64,000 nucleotides of DNA from JACVRN01 sp963715565 (lineage in GTDB: Bacteria; Acidobacteriota; Blastocatellia; Pyrinomonadales; Pyrinomonadaceae): contig OY970256.1 of assembly GCA_963715565.1 (NCBI GenBank), forward strand, positions 6,138,001-6,202,000, in the 5' to 3' direction. Under the pieces are notes generated by a model. That model saw only the letters and a program-made list of their open reading frames with translations, had not been told where the DNA came from and ran no database searches. Positions 1 through 6,877 of the stretch are shown in pieces. The position numbers and the translations under genes are program-made. Each line of letters opens with the position of its first letter. Within the stretch, counting starts at the first letter, position 1.

Positions 1-195
1 CGCAGGCCACAACGCAGGAGGGTTTGCACTAGCCCCCGGAGTATTCTCATAACCCCATAGAATCCCCAGTCCGGCTCCGACTGCGAACACCCACAAAACA
101 GTAGAGGTAAGCAGAATCAGTCGTGCCCTTCTGCGCCATGATGGGCTTTGCGCCTCAATTTCTTTTGCGCGGCTAAACTTAAAAGCTAACTTCAT
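1..195 (-). CDS. N-terminal part of a membrane-anchored protein (gene runs off the window)
   Basis: An open frame reads leftward from an ATG at 195 to the window edge without a stop (65 codons). Residues 1-25 are basic and polar, residues about 26-48 form one hydrophobic membrane segment, and then comes YENTPG followed by a Pro/Ala-rich stretch ending in LWPA. This is a signal-anchor layout with the bulk of the protein outside the cytoplasm. The YENTPG...WPA start resembles N-termini I associate with membrane-anchored thioredoxin-like (RedB-type) proteins, but the diagnostic cysteine motif would lie beyond the edge, so function is not assigned. The same-strand gene at 443-1606 lies 247 bp upstream of it, so it probably has its own promoter. 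Confidence 0.6.
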   Translation of the reverse strand, partial: MKLAFKFSRAKEIEAQSPSWRRRARLILLTSTVLWVFAVGAGLGILWGYENTPGASANPPALWPA

Positions 196-442
196 GAAAT
201 TACGCTCTGAGCCTGAAAGGGATTTTCAAATCGAGGTTGTAACTCTTTGGGGCGATAGCTATTTTGGGTTTGCAGGATATTTAGCTAGGCGCTGACGAGG
301 TCAGAATGGAAGAAGTTGGTGGTCAAAATGATGAATAACCCGCTCACTCCGGCACTATTTCGTGCCTCACTCATCTAAATATATCAATCCAGCACGTTTC
401 ATGCCACACAAATATTCCGTGCGCTTTGATTTGGTCAAAACA
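196..442. other. Intergenic region, nothing recognised
   Basis: This stretch separates two minus-strand genes. It is more AT-rich than the flanking coding sequence. I see no convincing open frame, hairpin or RNA gene. It presumably holds the promoter of the leftward partial gene and the end of the lipoprotein transcript. Confidence 0.4.
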
Positions 443-1606
443 CTACTTAGCTAATAAGACGGTGATATTGCTGGACCCGTTATTGGCCGTAATGATGTCG
501 GGCTTGCCATCATTGTTCACATCGCCAACAGCGACGCGCGGATTTCTGCCAGCCGTGTACGGAGAACCTGCGGCGTGCGTGTAACCGCCACGCTCATTAC
601 TCAACAACACGGTCACAGAATCGCTCGATTCAGTTCCAATTACCATGTCCACCCGCGCGTCTCTGTTAACGTCGGCAGCAACAAGCTTGTAAGCACGACG
701 CCCGAGGTCAAACGGCGATGACGGCGCGGCACTGAATCCTCCACGACCATCACCCAGTAAGGTGCTCATCAGGTTAATGTCGTCATGGGTCGTAATCAGA
801 TCAGGCAAAGCGTCGCCGCTTACGTCTCCGATGGCGATGTAATATGGGCGGGTTGCGACCGCGTAGGGTGAATTTGCTGCGGGCGTGAACCCTCCACGGC
901 CATCGCCTAATAAAACGCTCACGTTATTGCTGCCCACATTCGGGGTGGCAATATCGAGTTTGCCATCCTTGTTCACATCGCCCACGGCATGAGGGTATGG
1001 CGCGCGCCCGACGGCAAAGGGAGACCCGGCAGCCGGTGTGAAGCCGCCGCTGCCATTGCCCAACAGGACCGACACACTGTTGTCATCCTGATTAGACGTG
1101 GTGATGTCCATGTTTCCGTCCGCGTTCAAGTCGCTGAGGACAAGCCCGTGGTTATGTGCCTTCGTGCCTTGATGGGCGGTGAAAGGTGAGCCGGGAGCGG
1201 CAGCAAATCTACCGTCACCCGTGCCTGATAAAACCACTACGCCGAAGCTGTCGTGATGAGTGAGGGCGAGGTCCGGGTTGCGGTCATTGTTTACATCACC
1301 GGCTGCAACCAAGTGTGCGGCCATCTTAATTGGTGAGCCGGGCGCGGGCGTAAAACCGCCGTGACCGTTACCCAGCAGGACCGACAACGTATCCCCATCA
1401 TTACAGGTGGCAATATCCAGCTTTCCATCTTTGTTCCAGTCAGCGACGGCTATGTCATTAGGACGGCTGCCAATGTTGAGCGGAGAGCCCGGAGCGGTCG
1501 TGAAGAGGGAGTCTCGGGACTGTGTGTTCCGCCCGGATTGCGCCTGACAACCCGAAGTTAGAATCATTAGCACCGATAAGACCGAAGCAGCAATTAACTT
1601 GTTCAT
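443..1606 (-). CDS. FG-GAP/VCBS repeat lipoprotein
   Basis: The 387-residue product starts with a lipoprotein signal (basic MNK, hydrophobic core, LTSGC lipobox, Cys20), so it should be lipid-anchored to an envelope membrane. The rest is a run of about seven beta-propeller-type repeats, each with an acidic loop such as DWNKDGKLD, DVNKDGKLD or DVNNDGKPD followed by SVLLGNG.GGFTPA.GSP. These D-x-D/N-x-D-G-x-x-D loops match the calcium-binding loops of FG-GAP/VCBS repeats, so an integrin-like seven-bladed propeller is likely. The family is associated with adhesion or carbohydrate binding, but the ligand cannot be told. It appears monocistronic and diverges from the thrS block. Confidence 0.85.
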   Translation of the reverse strand: MNKLIAASVLSVLMILTSGCQAQSGRNTQSRDSLFTTAPGSPLNIGSRPNDIAVADWNKDGKLDIATCNDGDTLSVLLGNGHGGFTPAPGSPIKMAAHLVAAGDVNNDRNPDLALTHHDSFGVVVLSGTGDGRFAAAPGSPFTAHQGTKAHNHGLVLSDLNADGNMDITTSNQDDNSVSVLLGNGSGGFTPAAGSPFAVGRAPYPHAVGDVNKDGKLDIATPNVGSNNVSVLLGDGRGGFTPAANSPYAVATRPYYIAIGDVSGDALPDLITTHDDINLMSTLLGDGRGGFSAAPSSPFDLGRRAYKLVAADVNRDARVDMVIGTESSDSVTVLLSNERGGYTHAAGSPYTAGRNPRVAVGDVNNDGKPDIITANNGSSNITVLLAK

Positions 1607-2200
1607 ACAGAACCTTTTTGCAGATGGCCCGGCCCGTCAAGTTAGAGTTTAGAGATTAGACGTAGATATTGATCCTTTTCCTTCCATCTTCCCTGACGGC
1701 CCTGATTGTAACCTCTTTATACGGTTCGCGCCGTGCTGAATTGACTTCTAGGGCTGCATTGGTTAAATTCTATAACTTCAGGAATGCTCCGGTTTACTCT
1801 CGTTTTAGGGGGCGTTCCGTGAAGTTGTTACAAAGGTAGGGGCTGGTGGTTAAAGCCCGCACGCGCCTGCCGATTTCCATAGTTTTGATAGGAAGCTCCA
1901 GAAGACCTTCGTTATGAATCGAACGCGAACGTACACTCGATTCTTTAAGTTTTAAGGGCCGGGCCGCATGCCAAACGTGCGGAACCCCGGCGCGACGAAG
2001 GCGCTCCTATCGAATCCGATCTTGAAAAGTTTGCCGTTCCCGAAACCGGCACTCGAAGAAAATTCGGTCAACGCTTTTCGTCACGCGCGGGGCGCACCTT
2101 TTAGGCACACCGGCAGCGTGATGCTCGTTTCTCTTTGCGCTCGCAAGTTTTATTGAAGCGCAAAGACCGAGACGCGAAAGAAAGCGGAGACCGTAAAGTT
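1607..2200. other. Long leader/intergenic region upstream of thrS
   Basis: This 594 bp divergent gap separates the lipoprotein gene from thrS. A 62-codon frame at 1968-2156 has an unlikely composition and is not called. A 10 bp stem (TCTTTGCGCT at 2132-2141 with AGCGCAAAGA at 2157-2166, 15-nt loop) ends 34 bp before the thrS ATG. thrS leaders are often regulatory, so this is the one structured element worth noting. TTGACT at 1741 followed by TTAAAT at 1763 is a weak promoter candidate for a transcript with a leader of over 400 nt. I see no T-box consensus. Confidence 0.4.
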
Positions 2201-4174
2201 ATGAGCGAGATTAATGTTCAATTAAAAGACGGCGAGGCGGCACAAATCGCTGCGCCCGTCACCGTGGCCGAAGCCTTGAAGAGGCTCGACCGCGAGGCAG
2301 CCAAAAAAGCCCTCGCGGCCCGCGTCAACGGGCGCGAGGTTGATCTGGCGTTTACGCTCGATGCCGAAACCAACGGCGAGCCTTTGAAGCTCGAACCCGT
2401 TCTGCCTGACACGCTCGAAGGTCTGGATGTGCTTCGCCATTCGACGGCGCATCTGCTGGCCGCTGCTGTTCTGGACCTCTTCCCCGGCACAAAGCTCGGC
2501 ATCGGCCCTGCGCTTCTGGAAGACCCGCGTTACGGGTTCTTCTACGACGTCATCGCGCCCCGGCCATTGACCGAAAGCGATCTGCCCGTCATCGAAAAGC
2601 GCATGCGAGAGATTGCCAAACGTAATCTCTCTTATCGTCGCGACGAGATTCCGAAACAGGCGGCGCTCGATTTGTTCGCAGAGCGCGACGAGCCTTTGAA
2701 GTGCGAGCTGATTGAAGAGAAGGCCGGGGAAGTCGTCAGCGTTTACTACATAGACGGCTCGCCCTTTATAGATTTCTGTCTGGGGCCGCACGTGCCGAAC
2801 ACAAATAAGCTCAAAGCCTTTAAGCTCCTGTCGCTGGCGGGCGCTTACTGGAAGGGCGACGCGACGCAACAGCAGATGCAGCGCATCTACGGCACTGCTT
2901 TCTTCACGCAGGAAGAGCTGGACCGCTGGCTCAAACAACGCGAAGAAGCAGAGCGGCGCGACCATCGTCGTCTGGGACGCGAGCTTGATCTCTTCTCGAT
3001 TCAGGAGCAGTACGGGCAGGGCTTAATCTTCTGGCATCCGAAGGGCGGGCTCATACGCAAGGAGATGGAAGACTACCTGCGCGCGGAGTTGCTCCGTCGC
3101 GGCTATGGTCTGGTCTTCACGCCGCACATCGCCAAGCGCGAGCTGTGGTTCACGAGCGGGCACGAAGAGAACTACGCCGACTCCATGTTTTCGCCTATGG
3201 AGTTCGAGGGGCAGGAGTTTCGCATCAAGCCCATGAACTGCCCGTTTCACATAGGCATCTACAAGTCCGCGCAGCGTTCTTATAGAGACCTGCCCGTGCG
3301 TCTGGCCGAGCTGGGCACGGTTTATCGTGCCGAGTTGTCGGGCACGCTTCACGGTCTCCTGCGCGTCCGAGGCTTTACGCAGGACGACGCGCACATCTTC
3401 TGCACGCCTGAGAATGTGCGCGCGGAGATTGTCGGCTGCGTGGACTTTGCGCTCGACATGTACAAGGTCTTCGGCTTTGAGAACATCAAGGTCGAGCTGT
3501 CGGTCAGAGGCAATGACCCGAATCAGCACTACATGGGCTCGGACGAAGAGTGGAACAACGCGGAGCAGGCGCTCGTTGATGCCCTTGGCGAGCGGGGTCT
3601 GGCCTATACGCGCGTGGAGGGCGAGGCCGTTTTCTACGGGCCGAAGATTGATATTCGCGTCGAAGACGCCATCGGCAGGACTTGGCAACTGACCACCGTT
3701 CAGTTCGACTTTAATCTGCCGAAGCGTTTCGAGATGGAATACATTGGCGAGGACAATCGCCCGCACCAGCCGATTATGATTCACCGCGCGCTCTTTGGCT
3801 CGGTCGAGCGCTTCTTCGGCGTGTTGATTGAACATTACGCGGGCGCGTTTCCGCTGTGGCTTGCGCCCGTGCAGGTCGCCGTGCTGCCGATTACAGACCG
3901 CGTCAACGAGTATGCCGAACAGGTGGCGCGAGAATTAAAGGCTGCGGGCCTGCGCGTCGAGACGAATCTCAAGGGCGAAAAAATCGGCGCGAAGATTCGC
4001 GACGCGCAGTTGCAGAAGATTCCTTTCATGCTGGTCCTCGGTGATCGCGAGATGGAAATGGGTAGTGTCGCCGTGCGCGAGCGCACACGCGGCGACATAG
4101 GCACAATGACGCTGGATGAATTTCGCGAGATGGCGCACAGGCTCGTTGAGTCGCGCGCGATAACTAACGAATAG
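2201..4174 (+). CDS. thrS: Threonyl-tRNA synthetase
   Basis: Class II synthetase that charges tRNA-Thr, 657 residues from the ATG at 2201; GGAGA lies 12 bases upstream, and an in-frame TTG at 2135 lies in a leader hairpin and adds an atypical extension. Residues 1-65 are the TGS domain. The editing domain has H80/H84 (HSTAH) and C193/H197 (FCLGPH), so mischarged Ser-tRNA hydrolysis should be intact. The core has the zinc ligands C347 (MNCP), H398 and H528 with spacing like E. coli, motif 2 around RAELSG and RVRGF, and a C-terminal anticodon-binding domain (APVQVAVLPI onward). It opens the infC-rpmI-rplT-pheST block. Its TAG stop is the first part of the repeat hairpin at 4173. Confidence 0.97.
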   Translation: MSEINVQLKDGEAAQIAAPVTVAEALKRLDREAAKKALAARVNGREVDLAFTLDAETNGEPLKLEPVLPDTLEGLDVLRHSTAHLLAAAVLDLFPGTKLGIGPALLEDPRYGFFYDVIAPRPLTESDLPVIEKRMREIAKRNLSYRRDEIPKQAALDLFAERDEPLKCELIEEKAGEVVSVYYIDGSPFIDFCLGPHVPNTNKLKAFKLLSLAGAYWKGDATQQQMQRIYGTAFFTQEELDRWLKQREEAERRDHRRLGRELDLFSIQEQYGQGLIFWHPKGGLIRKEMEDYLRAELLRRGYGLVFTPHIAKRELWFTSGHEENYADSMFSPMEFEGQEFRIKPMNCPFHIGIYKSAQRSYRDLPVRLAELGTVYRAELSGTLHGLLRVRGFTQDDAHIFCTPENVRAEIVGCVDFALDMYKVFGFENIKVELSVRGNDPNQHYMGSDEEWNNAEQALVDALGERGLAYTRVEGEAVFYGPKIDIRVEDAIGRTWQLTTVQFDFNLPKRFEMEYIGEDNRPHQPIMIHRALFGSVERFFGVLIEHYAGAFPLWLAPVQVAVLPITDRVNEYAEQVARELKAAGLRVETNLKGEKIGAKIRDAQLQKIPFMLVLGDREMEMGSVAVRERTRGDIGTMTLDEFREMAHRLVESRAITNE

Positions 4175-4244
4175 TCCCAAATCCCAAGTCTCAAATCCCA
4201 AGTCTTTTTCTTGACTTGGGATTTGGGACTCGGGACTTGAGACT
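4173..4244. repeat. Heptamer-arm hairpin H1 (thrS|infC)
   Basis: The left arm (4173-4205) is a run of AGTCCCA/AATCCCA/AGTCTCA units, the loop is about 5 nt, and the right arm (4211-4244) is the complementary run GACTTGG/GATTTGG/GACTCGG. The stem is about 32 bp with a few mismatches. The thrS stop codon is part of the first unit. The same unit recurs in the hairpin at 16333. Function is unknown; it could act as an RNA processing or attenuation hairpin. Confidence 0.85.
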
Positions 4245-4252
4245 CTTAAATT

Positions 4253-4266
4253 GGAGGTGCTGCATA
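4253..4266 (+). promoter_or_regulatory. infC Shine-Dalgarno and apparent ATA start codon
   Basis: GGAGGT at 4253-4258 is followed after 5 nt by ATA at 4264, in frame with IF-3. No ATG, GTG or TTG sits at a usable distance in this frame: the nearest ATG (4216) lies inside the repeat hairpin and would add an implausible leader peptide. In other bacteria infC starts at rare codons (AUU, AUC), which lets IF-3 repress its own translation. An ATA start here fits that logic. Confidence 0.75.
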
Positions 4267-4857
4267 GTTACAGGCTTTCGAGGTCGTGGGTCGCGTCCTG
4301 ATAATCGCAGAGCGCCCGCCACACGCATTAACGAAAGAATTCGCGTGCCGGAAGTGCGCGTGATTGACGAGGAAGGCAATCAGCTCGGCGTCCTGAACAC
4401 GCGCGAAGCCGTGCGTCTGGCCCAGGAGCGCGGCCTCGATTTAGTCGAAGTCGCCGCCAACGCCGAGCCGCCCGTTTGCCGCATTATCGATTTTGGCAAG
4501 TTTCAGTACGAAGCCAAGAAGAAGGCTAACGAGGCTAAGAAAAAACAGGTCACCATCACCGTCAAGGAGGTCAAGTTTCGTCCCTCTACGGACGAGCACG
4601 ACTACGACTACCGCATGAAGCACGCGCGCGAGTGGTTGCAGGACGGCGACAAGGTGAAGGCGACGATATGGTTTCGTGGCCGCGAGATGACGCACCGCGA
4701 ACTCGGTGCGCGCATTCTCGAAAAGCTCGAAAAAGACCTCGCTGACGTAGGCGAAGTCGAGGCGCGCCCGCGCATGGAGGGCAACCAGATGTTTATCATC
4801 GTCGCCCCCAAGCGCCACAAGGGCGCGGCGAAGCCCGAACCGGGAACGCCGGAATAA
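4264..4857 (+). CDS. infC: Translation initiation factor IF-3
   Basis: IF-3 binds the 30S subunit, blocks premature 50S joining and checks the start codon and initiator tRNA. From the ATA at 4264 the product is 197 residues; E. coli IF-3 has 180. The N-domain has RINERIRVPEVRVID and QLGVLNTREA, the lysine-rich linker (KKKANEAKKKQ) follows, and the C-domain carries KEVKFRP, KVKATIWFRGRE and the MEGNQMFIIVAPK ending. The infC-rpmI-rplT order is nearly universal. The rare start codon preceded by a strong Shine-Dalgarno predicts autoregulation. The first residue should be methionine despite the ATA codon. Confidence 0.95.
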   Translation: MVTGFRGRGSRPDNRRAPATRINERIRVPEVRVIDEEGNQLGVLNTREAVRLAQERGLDLVEVAANAEPPVCRIIDFGKFQYEAKKKANEAKKKQVTITVKEVKFRPSTDEHDYDYRMKHAREWLQDGDKVKATIWFRGREMTHRELGARILEKLEKDLADVGEVEARPRMEGNQMFIIVAPKRHKGAAKPEPGTPE

Positions 4858-4863
4858 TTTTAG

Positions 4864-4964
4864 ATTTTGGATTTGCGATTTTCGATTGGATAAAGACAAA
4901 TCAGAGATTTGAAATTAAAAGTCTTTCTTTTCAAATCGCAAATCGGCAATCGCAAATCGAAAAT
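4864..4964. repeat. Repeat-arm hairpin H2 (infC|rpmI)
   Basis: The left arm near 4864-4890 holds GATTTGC/GATTTTC-type units. The right arm at 4931-4964 holds CAAATCG/CAAATCG/GCAATCG/CAAATCG. The arms are complementary and the central ~40 nt AT-rich stretch forms the loop. It occupies nearly all of the infC-rpmI gap. Confidence 0.8.
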
Positions 4965-4983
4965 AATTTGAAGGGGAGTAGTG

Positions 4984-5187
4984 ATGCCTAAACTGAAAAC
5001 ACACAAGGGCGCGGCGAAGCGTTTTCGCCTGACCGCGACCGGCAAAATCAAACGCGGGCACTCGCACGCGCGTCACATTCTGACGAAGAAGACCACCAAG
5101 CGTAAGCGTCAGCTAGACGTTGATGGGTACGTTGCAGATGGAGACCAGAAGCGCGTCGAAGCGATGTTGCCGTACGGCAGAGATTAA
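4984..5187 (+). CDS. rpmI: Ribosomal protein L35
   Basis: A small, very basic 50S protein of 67 residues. It begins MPKLKTHKGAAKRF, the L35 signature, and continues through HSHARHILTKK and KRKRQL. The ATG at 4984 was chosen over the GTG three bases earlier because MPK is the conserved N-terminus; GAAGGGGAG lies just upstream. It is flanked by repeat hairpins on both sides. Elsewhere L20 represses rpmI-rplT translation; no such operator is obvious here, where the gaps are filled by repeats. Confidence 0.97.
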   Translation: MPKLKTHKGAAKRFRLTATGKIKRGHSHARHILTKKTTKRKRQLDVDGYVADGDQKRVEAMLPYGRD

Positions 5188-5190
5188 AGG

Positions 5191-5249
5191 ATTGATTCAT
5201 TGTTTCATTTGTTCATTGATTCAATGAAACAATGAGTAAATGAATCAAT
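5191..5249. repeat. Octamer-arm hairpin H3 (rpmI|rplT)
   Basis: The left half reads TTGATTCA/TTGTTTCA/TTTGTTCA, and the right half is the complementary ATGAAACA/ATGAGTAA/ATGAATCA. The arms meet with almost no loop, giving a roughly 28 bp palindrome with some mismatches. Similar GATTCAT units recur at 42926-43024. It ends just before the rplT Shine-Dalgarno AAGGAGG. Confidence 0.85.
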
Positions 5250-5264
5250 AAGGAGGATAAGTTT

Positions 5265-5645
5265 ATGCCTCGTGCAAAACGTGGAAATAAGCGTCTCGAA
5301 AGACGCAAGAAGATACTTAAATTAGCCAAGGGTTATCGCGGCACAAAGTCGAAGCTCTATCGCTCGGCCAAGGAATCCGTCGAGCGCGGTCTGAATTTCG
5401 CTTACACCGGACGCAAGCTCAAGAAGCGTGATTTTCGCAGCCTCTGGATTGTACGCATCGGCGCAGCCGCTCGCTTGAACGGGCTGAACTACTCGCAGTT
5501 CATGCACGGCTTGAAGCTCGCAGGGATAGAACTGGACCGCAAGGTGCTGGCCGATTTGGCCGTTAACCAGCCCACGGCCTTCACGGACCTCGCAGGTCAG
5601 GTCAAGGGCGCGCTGGAAAACGAAAATCAAAAGGCTGCGGCTTAA
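5265..5645 (+). CDS. rplT: Ribosomal protein L20
   Basis: The 126-residue product has the L20 features: a very basic N-terminus (MPRAKRG, RRKKILKLAKGYRG), the YRSAKESVERGLNFAY region, RKLKKRDFRSLWI, and a globular C-terminal part (LNYSQFMHGLKLAGIELDRK). L20 binds 23S rRNA early in 50S assembly. AAGGAGG lies 9 bp before the ATG. pheS starts 20 bp after the stop, one of the few gaps here without a repeat hairpin. Confidence 0.97.
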   Translation: MPRAKRGNKRLERRKKILKLAKGYRGTKSKLYRSAKESVERGLNFAYTGRKLKKRDFRSLWIVRIGAAARLNGLNYSQFMHGLKLAGIELDRKVLADLAVNQPTAFTDLAGQVKGALENENQKAAA

Positions 5646-5665
5646 AGCTGAAGGATAAAGAGTAA

Positions 5666-6796
5666 ATGCCGGAAGGCGCGAATAACGATTACAAACTTCA
5701 GGCTGATAGCGTGCACAAAGCGTTCGAGCAAGAGTTCGGGCGCTTTGAACGCTTTGGTGGTGAGGTGGATAAATTCACCCTCCCGGACAAGGGCATCGGT
5801 TCCGAGGGCTTGACCTTGTCTGAGGCGGAAGCGTCTCTGCGCGAGATTAATGATCTGCGCACCCGTCATCTGGGAAAGAAGAGCCAGTGGGCGGTCGTGA
5901 AAAAGATGATCGGTAAAGTGCCTCCTGAAGAACGATCAGAATTCGGCCAGCACGTTCTGCTTCTTGAAAGTAGTATGACCGAAAAGATTGCCACGGCTGA
6001 GCGCAATCTGAAGGTCTTTATTGATGCTGCCCGACAGGAGCGCGAGCGTATTGATGTGACCTTGCCGGGAAGGCGGCCAAGGCATGGGCATATTCATCCG
6101 GTGACTTTGGTGCGCGAGCGTATCGAAGACATCTTCGTGTCGCTCGGCTATGCCGTCGAAGGCGACCGCGAAATCGAGACCGATTTTTACAACTTCACGG
6201 CGCTCAATATTCCCGAGAATCATCCGGCGCGCGACCCGCTCGATACTTTTTACACGCAGGACGGGCTGGCCCTGCGCTCGCAAACCTCGACCGTGCAGAT
6301 TCACGCCATAGAGCGGCGCGGCGTGCCCATACGCATGATTGCGCCGGGCCGTGTCTTTCGCCGCGACACGCCCGACGCCACGCACAACCCCATGTTCTTT
6401 CAGGTCGAAGGCTTGTGCGTTGATCGCGGCATCACCATAGCGCACCTGCGCGGGACTGTGGACGAGTTTGTTCATCGCATGTTCGGACCCCAGACGCGCA
6501 CGCGCTTTCGTCCTTCTTATTTTCCATTCACGGAGCCGAGCGCCGAAGTGGATTACAGTTGCTTCAAGTGCAACGGTGCGGGCTGTCGCATCTGTAAAGG
6601 CTCTGGCTGGATAGAGCTGGGCGGCTCGGGCATGGTCCATCCAAACGTCCTGCGGACGGTCGGCGTTGACCCGGAAGAATTCACGGGCTTCGCCTTCGGT
6701 CTAGGCATCGACCGCATGTGCGGCCTGATGTACGCGCTCGACGACATACGGCTGCTCTTCGAGAACGACGTCCGCTTCCTGGAACAATTTAACTAA
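5666..6796 (+). CDS. pheS: Phenylalanyl-tRNA synthetase alpha subunit
   Basis: Catalytic subunit of the (alpha-beta)2 PheRS, 376 residues. An N-terminal coiled-coil arm that contacts tRNA (about 1-115) is followed by a class II core: LPGRRPRHGHIHPV, motif 2 around RVFRRD, and motif 3 in GFAFGLGIDR. C299, C302, C307 and C310 form a CxxC..CxxC cluster near the tRNA-facing surface, as in many bacterial PheS; it may bind zinc. The N-terminal arm includes an insertion near residues 25-50. It is paired with pheT across the hairpin at 6799. AAGGA lies just upstream of the ATG. Confidence 0.96.
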   Translation: MPEGANNDYKLQADSVHKAFEQEFGRFERFGGEVDKFTLPDKGIGSEGLTLSEAEASLREINDLRTRHLGKKSQWAVVKKMIGKVPPEERSEFGQHVLLLESSMTEKIATAERNLKVFIDAARQERERIDVTLPGRRPRHGHIHPVTLVRERIEDIFVSLGYAVEGDREIETDFYNFTALNIPENHPARDPLDTFYTQDGLALRSQTSTVQIHAIERRGVPIRMIAPGRVFRRDTPDATHNPMFFQVEGLCVDRGITIAHLRGTVDEFVHRMFGPQTRTRFRPSYFPFTEPSAEVDYSCFKCNGAGCRICKGSGWIELGGSGMVHPNVLRTVGVDPEEFTGFAFGLGIDRMCGLMYALDDIRLLFENDVRFLEQFN

Positions 6797-6798
6797 AG

Positions 6799-6873
6799 CG
6801 TAAATCGTGAATCGTAAATCGTAAATAGATGAAAATGCTTTTACGATTTACGATTCACGATTCACGATTCACG
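6799..6873. repeat. Heptamer-arm hairpin H4 (pheS|pheT)
   Basis: The left arm has GTAAATC/GTGAATC/GTAAATC units and the right arm is the complementary run of TTTACGA/TTTACGA/TTCACGA/TTCACGA, separated by about 15 nt. The right arm ends 4 bp before the pheT ATG, so a folded RNA would cover its ribosome-binding region. The hairpin at 13087 uses the same unit. Confidence 0.85.
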
Positions 6874-6877
6874 GTTT

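Noticed and set aside
1968..2156. 62-codon frame upstream of thrS
   Set aside because: It has no ribosome site, a composition unlike neighbouring genes, and overlaps the leader hairpin.
5191..6877. T-box or tRNA-Phe attenuator before pheS/pheT
   Set aside because: No T-box consensus or phenylalanine-rich leader peptide is visible; the gaps hold repeat hairpins or only 20 bp.
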